A program made the translations under genes and the position numbers. Under the pieces are notes generated by a model. That model did not search any database. It had not been told where the DNA came from and saw only the letters and a list, made by a program, of their open reading frames with translations. Positions 56,781 to 64,000 of a stretch of 64,000 nt of DNA are shown here, piece after piece (positions within the stretch are counted from its first letter, which is position 1; every line of letters begins with the position of its first letter). The stretch is from the NCBI GenBank assembly GCA_001051155.2, contig JYIP02000001.1, positions 496,001-560,000 on the forward strand, written 5' to 3'. The DNA comes from Chrysoporthe austroafricana (taxonomy: Eukaryota; Ascomycota; Sordariomycetes; Diaporthales; Cryphonectriaceae).

Positions 56781-58275
56781 GCTGGTGGTGCTGCTCGGCC
56801 GCAACCGCACCAGCGGCGCCGGCAGCGCCCACCGTCCCGCCGCCCATCTCCATGTACGGCCCCACGGCCTCGGGGGGCCCGTGGTAGTACCCCTGGTAGT
56901 AGCCCCCGCCCTGCGCGTCGGCGTGGCTCGCGCCGGCGCTCGACGCCGGGTAGCCGTAGCTGGTGCCGGCGTCGGCCTCGGACACGTGCGGCCCGCTGGC
57001 CGTGCCGTACGGCCGGAGCCCGCCGTCGTCCGACGCCAGCTCGTAGCCCGCGGCGGCGGCCCCCGGCGGCACGCTGCGCATCTCCTGGCCGCCGGCGCTG
57101 CTGCCGCCGCCCCCGGTTCGCCCCGCCGCAGCCCGCCGCCGCCGCAGGCAGAACCACGTCAGCAAGCCGATGATCGCCGCGGCGGCCACGACGACGCCGA
57201 CTGCGACGCCCGCCTTGCCGCCCGCCGAGAGCCCGCCGCCCCCGCCGCCCTTCTGCTTGACGGTGATGCCAGACCCCGTGGGCGCCACGGCGGACGACGA
57301 TGACGTCGTCGTCGCGGTGACGGCGCTGCACATGGCCTGCGACGAGACGAGCGTGCACGCGTACCCGGCGTCGCAGCACCCGCCGCCGGCGGTGCAGTAC
57401 GTCTGGCCCTGGGCGGTGCAGCCGGAGGCGAGCGGGGTGACGAGGGTGGACATGGCGGCGGTAGCGGCGGACGTGGCGGTGGAGCCGCCGGCGGTGGCGA
57501 GGCAGACGCCCTTGCCGCCATCACCAGCACCGCAGTTCGAGCCGAAGGCGCAGCACCCGCCGCCGAGGGACGACGGGCACTCGTACTCGGTCGACGTGCA
57601 GACGCGCGGCTTGCACACGGACGAGGTCGCGACGGACGTCGTCGTGCCGGTGCTGCTGCCGCTGCTCGTGGCGGACACGGTGACGGTCGTCGTCGTCGTG
57701 ATGTTGGCCAGGTAGTAGTCCGCGGGGCACGGCCCGCCGCACGTCGAGTCGAGCTCGCAGCACTGCGCCTCCCAGGTGTCGGGGTTCACGATGCAGTAGC
57801 TCTTGTTGTTGCAGCACATGGTCGAGTTGATGTCGGAGCCTTGGGGGCCAAGGTCAGCAATGTTGTGCCTCCTCCGGGCTGGGGGTGCTCCGGATGCCAT
57901 GCCATGCCGGCGCCCCCAAGATGGGTGAAGGAGGGGGGCGTCCCGCGCGCACTGCGCAGCGGGTAGGGCTGAGGCGCAACACGGTTGTCGTGCATGGCAT
58001 GAACCAAAGAAACGAGCACCGGGAGCGGGAAGAGGAGGGGGGGGAGGCGGGCGGGCGAGAAGAGATTCTATAGGGGCGCACATACATGGGTGGGAATCAG
58101 TGCCGCAGTCGCCATCTCGCTTCGCGAGCGCCGGCACGCCTGCGCCGGCGACGGGAGGATACCAGTACCGCGGCGCCAGGTCGTCCACGGCGAAACCGCC
58201 GTACTGCGCGCGCGCGGGGCCGGCGAGCAGCAGCAGCAGCCCGAGGGCTGCTGCGCCGGCGCGGGGAGGGCGCAT
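56437..58275 (-). CDS. Secreted-type Cys-rich single-pass membrane protein with polyQ tail
   Basis: Two exons, 58275-58086 and 57839-56437, join across a 246-nt intron (GTATGT...TTGCTGACC...CCAAG) to give 530 residues. The frame also runs open through the intron, but splicing restores a clean motif (SHPC-SDINSTMCCNN) and removes a Pro-rich stretch. Order: signal peptide (ALGLLLLLAGPARA), a luminal/extracellular Cys-rich region with paired CC motifs in several blocks (MCCNNKSYC, GGCCAFGSNCG, GGCCDAGYAC) separated by Thr/Ser-rich linkers. Then one membrane span (AVGVVVAAAAIIGLLTWFCL) with an RRRR stop-transfer, and a ~200-residue Gly/Ala/Tyr-rich cytosolic tail carrying 15 consecutive glutamines. 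This resembles wall-sensor-like or receptor-like fungal surface proteins, but I do not recognise a named family. Confidence 0.82.
56740..56784 (-). repeat. Coding polyglutamine microsatellite (15 codons)
   Basis: A CAA/CAG tract (GTT repeats on the plus strand) encodes 15 consecutive glutamines in the cytosolic tail of the Cys-rich membrane protein, flanked by His residues. Confidence 0.95.
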
Positions 58276-60929
58276 CGCGGGGGTTGGGGGGGGGGGGCCG
58301 GATTTCAGACGGTCAGGTCTATCGTGTTTGGCGTCGGGGAGGGCTGGTCGAACATCGAGGCTCGGGGCATCGCACTTGAGCGAGTGAGTGAGGGTCGTTG
58401 CGGCGAGGTTTGCGCTGGGCTGGTCAGGGCATTGTCGTCCCGCGCGCGCGCGAGAGAGAGAGAGAGGGGCGACGAGAGTATCGCCGGCAGCCTTTCTTTT
58501 TTTTTTTCCTCTTGCTCTCTCTCTTTACTTACTTGCCCCAGCTGGACGCAGGTGGTGAGAAAGGGAACCCCGTGCGCTGACAGCGGCAGGGCCACAGGTC
58601 CGGTTGGGATGACAGCCTCGATGCGACCTGTGCCCGCCCAGGTGGACCACCAGCTCGGTCGGCCGGTTCGTTCATCTCGCCTCTTTCTGCTGTGTGTGGG
58701 TATCCGGGAAGGGAGTTGAGTGGCTGCATCTGCAACCTGCAGACAGGGGTCGACTTGAAAAAAAAAAAAAGGGCCCTCGACTTCTTGGACGGTTCGCTGG
58801 GTGAGCACTTGTCCAGCCCTAGAAGAGGTGGCGCGCATCCTTCGCGGCATCCTCGGCTCGTGGGGACACCGCTCCCCACGGCAGCCCGGACCGGGCCTGT
58901 CGAGGGCGGTTGGACAGCAGCAGCAGCAGGAGGACGAGGAGGAGGAGGGCTGGCTGTCGCTGGGGTGGGAGAGGTACAGTGCTGGGAGGACTTTGCGGGC
59001 CTGTCGCGACCCCGTCGTGGTGTTGTCTGCGACCATTGCATTAGCGCTGGCGATGACACTGCACGACATCTATAACCGGGGCACAGAGTAACCTCACCTT
59101 CCACCTCTGGTGCCGTTGGCCCGTGTGTGTGTGTGTGGCGATACGGGGTCGTGGGAGCGTAAGCAGCGACTTACCATAGCACATACTATTACTACAGATT
59201 ACAGCGCACATGGTACATAGTAACTATTGATAAACCACCGAGGGCCCTGCAGACCGCGTGACCCACCCGTGATGACACCCAGGCGAGAGAGCTAGTATCA
59301 AACCAGCCAGACCGCAAAGTTCGCTCTCGGGTCGAGGAAGCATAATTAGATGGTGCCAATCTCGACCCCTGGCTCTTCGACCAGCGTATAATTACTCAGT
59401 GGATGGATGTTCTTCAACCCGCCGATGTTCCGCCGCCCGACGCACCCACGCTCTCAGCAGAATTAGTAGATAATCAAGTCTCCCTCGCCGCACGACTAGA
59501 GAAAAAAAATAATAATTTGTATCTTAACTTTCACCGCTCATTGTACTGCTAACTTTAAGGATGTCTCAGGGGCTGGACGGTGATTGGCTGTCGGGCGCAT
59601 AAATAGTGGCAGTCCGCTGCTTAGCTACTATAGTATATCGAGAGAATGCACCTCTTCACCGAAGGGCCCAGCATACCTAGCGGGTAACACTGGGGTTTCG
59701 AAGCTAGGGTGTATAGTTATCGAGCTTCGCAGACATACTAGACATTCTGGTAAAGATCGTCTTAGTCCGTCCGTTCCCGTGTGGCAGCAATGCCTACAGA
59801 CAGCGATTCAACCATCACCCTCACCGGGGTTATGTCAGATACCTAGGCACTTGATAGAAGAGAGGGGTGAATGGACATCAAGCTTGCTCTGCGAAATCCT
59901 TTCCTTCACGATATTCCTCTTAACAGGCTCCAATGCCTTCCCTCCATACACCAAGAGTGTGGGTGCTTCTCACTACAGCACCTAGGTATTCATGGCGGCC
60001 CACTATTTCAGTGTAGATCACTTCCTATAACATGGGACATGAAATCTGGAGTAAACATATTCCTGCCCGGCGTTGACGGCTAGGAAGACTTGCGACTTCG
60101 AAATGAGATGCAAAGTGGGTGCTATCACCACCGCACGTCTTCACTATCGCCCCCTGCGCGCTCCATCCTGACAACTTCCACTGGACTATCCCGTGTTTAA
60201 ACCTGGCCGGAATATCGTAATTGCACGGTGCCCGGTCTCGGTCCTCTTCTTCGGCTTGCCAAGGGACAGACGTAGCATCCGGGGTGGAGCGGGTCCCGTG
60301 CACCCGTCTTCCGACTTACACGTCCCCCGGTATTTGACGTGGCCCCTTCCTACGATCAGTCCCCCAGGCGCTGTAGGAACGAGAATTGGGCCAAGGAGAC
60401 CCCGAGGATTGACAAGCAATGGTCAGCAAGGCCGCTGGGCAACTCTATATAGAGTGCAGGCCCGAACCGTCGCCCCGCGGTGGAGGCCTGCGCCTCTCTG
60501 GCACTGCGCCCTGCGCGACTGGCACTCACGATGTGTAACCTCACCGGCAACGATGGCGGCGACGGCGACGGGCCTCGACTTGTGACGTGATGATACGTGT
60601 CAGGCCGCCTCTTCAAGGCCCAGGGGCCGCATCATGATCCCGGCTTATCAATTTCATGGTGCTTCTCGTGACTGGCCGTCGCGAAAGCTTCTATCTCCGG
60701 TCTTCGTCGTCGACGGCTTCTGAGCGCGGAAATGGTTCCGGCCACGGTCTATATCAGCAGCCGCTGCTCCCAGCCGAACGATGGCCTCGAGGCGGGCTGC
60801 GCGGGCCACAAAGAGCACACAAACAGTACCAGAACCCTTAAAAAAAAAAATTCCCCTCAAAATTTCCCCAGCTTTTTTCTGATACCAATCTTCCCTTCCG
60901 GCCTAGGCAACGTCCTGAACACCGTCACC
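58276..60929. other. Intergenic between divergent genes
   Basis: This is upstream DNA of the Cys-rich membrane-protein gene (-) and of the indoleamine dioxygenase gene (+). It contains CG/GA dinucleotide runs at 58440-58466, an AT-richer segment at about 59150-60080, and a perfect 14-bp palindrome at 60442-60455. An A-rich leader lies just before 60850. No coding region is supported. Confidence 0.5.
60442..60455. promoter_or_regulatory. 14-bp TATA-centred palindrome upstream of the dioxygenase gene
   Basis: ACTCTATATAGAGT is a perfect inverted repeat with a TATATA core. It lies 475 nt upstream of the dioxygenase ATG. It could serve as a TATA element or a dimer-binding site; this is inferred from symmetry and position. 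Confidence 0.35.
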
Positions 60930-62852
60930 ATGGGTTCCGTCGGTATTGAGGATGACTTCGTCCCCAGCGGGGACTTCGAGGTCCTGGAGGACTGCCGCCC
61001 GGACGACGACTCCCTCCAGGCCTTCATGGTCTCCAAGCCCCGTGGGTTCCTCCCTCGTGCCGACCCCGTCTGGCAGCTGCCCCCGGAGTTCCAGCCGCTC
61101 GAGGACATCCTCCAGGCCATGCCCGTCAAGACGGCGTCGGGGCAGCCCGGCCTGCTCGCCCGGAGCGAGCTGGGGCCCACCGTCGACGCCGGGTTCCCCG
61201 ACCTGACCTGGGCCGTCGACAAGTACAAGGACAACATGCCCCTGATGAACGCTCTCTACCGGGACTACTCCTTCCTGCTGTCGGCTTACCTCCTCGAGCC
61301 CTGCCACGAGAGGTTCCTGAAGGGCGAGCCGTACGGCCTGGGGCGGCAGACCCTCCCGGCTGTCATCGCCAGGCCGATGGCCAGAGTTGCTGAGCTGTGA
61401 GCACATGCCCCCTTTCTCTCTCGTAATATGTTGTCATAGTCATTGCCCCTCCTCACTGTCCTTCCTGTCTGGTGACCTCCTCCTCCCGGCAGTTGGTCAA
61501 CCTACACGGGCTCATCCCAATCTTGGCTTTGACTTGTTCCCCAAGTCCTTCCATCCGCATTGGACATCGCACCTCTCACTGCTCCTTTCCTTTCCTGCCC
61601 ATCGCGTGGCCCTCCTTTCGGCTGTTGCCGCCCTCTATACCCGCGTCTCCTCTATAGCACTGCCTGGCCTGGCACTGAGTCCTCCTTCATGGCTCTAACC
61701 CCAATGGCAGGACTGGCTTCCTGCCCTTCATGGAGTACGCTGGCTCGTACGCCCTCTACAACTACAGGCTGGAGGACCCAGCCAAGGGCATGGAGTACGA
61801 CAACCTGCGCCTCATCCGCGCCTTCGAGCACGGCCTCGACCGCAAGTCCTCCGAGGCCGGCTTCGTGCTCGTGCACATCGACATGGTGAAGAACTCGGGC
61901 CCCCTCGTCTCGGGCGTCGTCGAGGCCCTGCAGGCCGCGCACGAGAGCCGCGAGGCCCTCAACGAGGCTATGCGAAAGATGCTCGGCGCCATGAAGAAGA
62001 TCAACGCCACCGTAGGTCCACACGTCCCATGTCCCGAGATAGGCATCTACCACGTATAGAGAGGGAGAGAGGCTCACGGCCCGCTGACCTCGTGCAGATG
62101 GAGACGATGTGGATGAAGTCCAAGCCCCTGGACTACACCACCTTCCGCACCTTCATCTTCGGCATCACCAGCCAGTCCATGTTCCCCAATGGCGTGGTGT
62201 ACGAGGGCATCAACGACGGCAAGCCCATGTCCTTCCGCGGCGAGTCGGGCGCCAACGACTCCATGATTCCCACGATGGACAACTTCCTACAGATCCCCAT
62301 GGTAAGCCCCCCCTTTCGCAGCCCGCGCCCAGGCCAGGACCGCTGACAGGACCCTCCCGACAACAGCCCGAGACCCCCCTAACGGAGATCCTCAAGGACT
62401 TCCGCAAGTACCGCCCGTCGAACCACCGCGCGTTCCTCAAGCACGTCCGCGACCGGTCCCTCGCGGTCGACATGCGCGGGTTCGCGCTGCAGCTGGCGCA
62501 GGCGGACCCGCAGGCCGAGGCGGACCCGGCGGTCTGGGAGTCGCGGCGGCTGTGGCTGCAGCTGCTCAACCAGGTGCGCGACTTCCGGTGGCGCCACTGG
62601 TGCTTCGGCAAGGAGTACATCCTCAAGACGACGTCGCACCCGACGGCCACCGGCGGCAGCCCCATCATCACCTGGCTGCCGAACCAGCTGAGCGCCGTGC
62701 TGGCGGAGATGCGCTTCGTGGCGGGCCGCGCCGGCGAGGAGGGGCTCGGCGCGGAGGTCCGGGATATTATGGACCTCGTGCGGCGGCAGGAGGAGACGTT
62801 GAGGAAGGAGGTCGCCAAGTACTGCGCCGAGAGGGGCGAGGCGGGGCAGTGA
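60930..62852 (+). CDS. BNA2: Indoleamine 2,3-dioxygenase (kynurenine pathway)
   Basis: Four exons (60930-61396, 61711-62011, 62098-62301, 62367-62852) join in frame to 485 residues. Introns are 314, 86 and 65 nt with CTAAC or CTGAC branch points. The haem enzyme opens the indole ring of tryptophan to N-formylkynurenine, feeding de novo NAD synthesis. Family blocks are VIARPMARVAELTGFLPFME (across intron 1), SYALYNYRLED, FRGESGANDSMIPTMDNFL, and VRDFRWRHW followed by FGKEYIL. In the last, the His of RHW aligns with the proximal haem ligand of human IDO1. TGGSPIITWLPNQL follows. The C-terminal tail is short and charged. Fungi often have several IDO paralogues, so this could be the BNA2 orthologue or a sister copy. 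Confidence 0.95.
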
Positions 62853-64000
62853 GGCCCTGAGGGTAGCTAAAATATAAACTTGATGCTCCAACTACATACC
62901 GCACACTCCTGCGCTCTCCTTGGTGCTCTTCTTGCCCGGCTCTCTGACTACCTGCAGTCCGTTCTCGACCGCTTTTGGTTTCCCTACCTATGTGCCGCAG
63001 GTCTCCGCTCGTGATCAGGCTCTTGGGACGAGTGCGCCAGCTACTCCCGCCGTCATTAGGTAAGGCTGTGCGCGAAGGGCCCGGGTGCAACGATGAGGAG
63101 GACTACGACAGTGCCAACTGTGCAGTTTGAGGAAGGCTGTAAGATGGCCTCTAATAACTTTCCCAGATGAACACCCTCGTCTGGAATGAAGTTCCTGAAA
63201 GACTGTTGCCGCTTCTGAGTATCCAGCAGCGCGAGTGCTCCCCTTGGAGACGTGCTTTGGGAGACTTGCTTTGGGAGACTTGCTTTGGGAGACTTGCTTT
63301 GGGAGACTATAGATCTGTCTTTGACATTTGTTCAAACAGAGAGGGTCTCTTTCCGGTATCACAACGTAAGACTATGGTGATTCTTCACTGCCAGCTCTAA
63401 TGGGAGGATCTGCCTCGCATGTTATCACTGGGGATTGCACATCATTCTCCACCATTCTCTCCCAGGAATAAGGCAGCTCGAACGGACCCGCCAGAGGATT
63501 ATACACCGTTCTTCACCATAATCTCCATGAGATCTATATCATTGCTGGCGAGTCTTTCCCTAACTACCCCGAGAAGCCGCATCCTACTCCAGCCGTGGGT
63601 ACGTGTAGACACCTCAGCTCGGTAGAGCCCAGAGGAAGGCCGGCTTCTTTTGCCCCTCTCCCACGGAGGACCTGCTGCGCAGGGACTAAGAAAGTCTCTT
63701 TGTCCCGGTGGAAGTGCTGCATGGGTCGGGAAGAGCATGAATCCCTTCGTCCAAGCACCGTCCACCAGGTCTTGAGCGTGTACGCCTTGCTCGCGCAGCT
63801 GACTGCTAACCGCCGCCCCGAGGCTCTATCTGCACTCTTGTAAAGGACGAAGGCCGGGGCCGTCGCCACCGGAGGCGGCAGCTGCGGCCCGGTCCCGAGG
63901 CTCCAGAGGTCCGGCGCCGGTCGTGCCAGCGCCCGGTCTCTCCGTGGCGCCATCTCGACGCGCCAGGCCGCCGGCAGGCCTGCATCGGTGTCACCACCCC
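62853..64000. other. Intergenic to window end, with a 14-bp minisatellite
   Basis: This is the 3' flank of the dioxygenase gene. It contains four tandem 14-bp units at 63246-63308. Frames on the minus strand near 63564-63997 are Arg/Pro-rich and unsupported; a gene could begin beyond the window. Confidence 0.45.
63246..63308. repeat. 14-bp tandem repeat, four and a half copies
   Basis: The unit GGAGACTTGCTTTG occurs four times in direct tandem (the first copy has GAC-G for GAC-T) and is followed by a partial copy. Read directly from the sequence. Confidence 0.95.

Noticed and set aside
57840..58085. Reading straight through the intron of the Cys-rich membrane protein
   Set aside because: The frame is open, but the segment has clear donor, branch and acceptor signals and a Pro/His-rich peptide unlike the flanking Cys motifs.
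63564..63997. Minus-strand frames at the window end
   Set aside because: They are Arg/Pro-rich with no motif. A gene continuing beyond the window cannot be excluded but is not supported.
1..64000. tRNA, 5S rRNA and CRISPR arrays
   Set aside because: No cloverleaf-type T-loop block, no 5S-like internal control region and no regularly spaced repeat array was recognised by eye; a covariance-model scan would settle this.

Overview
The window is nuclear DNA from a filamentous ascomycete, most probably a Sordariomycete. The coding sequence is GC-rich. Genes are split by short introns (53-314 nt, mostly 55-125) with GTNNGT donors and CTRAY branch points close to the acceptor. The gene set is typical of moulds: class III chitin synthase, an Opy2-type membrane anchor, a SIN-pathway Cdc14 protein, a HET-domain protein and a NACHT-type NLR. 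I found no tRNA, rRNA, CRISPR or intact transposon.

Layout: 1-598 is the 3' end of a coiled-coil protein gene. 2042-5143 (-) is a NACHT NLR. 6627-8921 (-) is an acetyl/propionyl-CoA synthetase-like enzyme ending in a peroxisomal signal. 10662-12738 (-) is a DHA1 major-facilitator transporter. 15439-16785 (+) is gamma-glutamyl phosphate reductase, and 17013-18087 (-) is a quinone oxidoreductase of the PIG3 type. 19461-22549 (+) is a HET-domain protein with ankyrin repeats placed inside the HET domain. 25343-26029 (+) is a GPI-anchored wall protein. 28365-29760 (-) is a PLP serine/threonine dehydratase, and 30358-31788 (-) is mitochondrial ketol-acid reductoisomerase. 32723-33274 (-) is UBC12, and 34798-37746 (-) is class III chitin synthase. 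45866-47239 (+) is Opy2, 48916-50307 (-) is GGPP synthase, and 54748-55885 (+) is Cdc14/SIN. 56437-58275 (-) is a Cys-rich single-pass membrane protein, and 60930-62852 (+) is indoleamine 2,3-dioxygenase.

Most genes are unrelated housekeeping or morphogenesis genes. Loose themes are amino-acid metabolism (proline, branched-chain, Ser/Thr, Trp), cell wall and signalling (chitin synthase, Opy2, GPI protein, Cys-rich membrane protein, SIN Cdc14), and self/non-self recognition (NLR and HET-ankyrin genes about 15 kb apart). Two long stretches have no convincing gene: 37.7-45.9 kb and 50.3-54.7 kb. Both lie between divergently transcribed genes and are rich in simple repeats and homopurine/homopyrimidine tracts. 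The best candidate for something unusual is the HET-ankyrin interleaved protein, which also has a GC-AG intron and exons close to ankyrin-repeat units.
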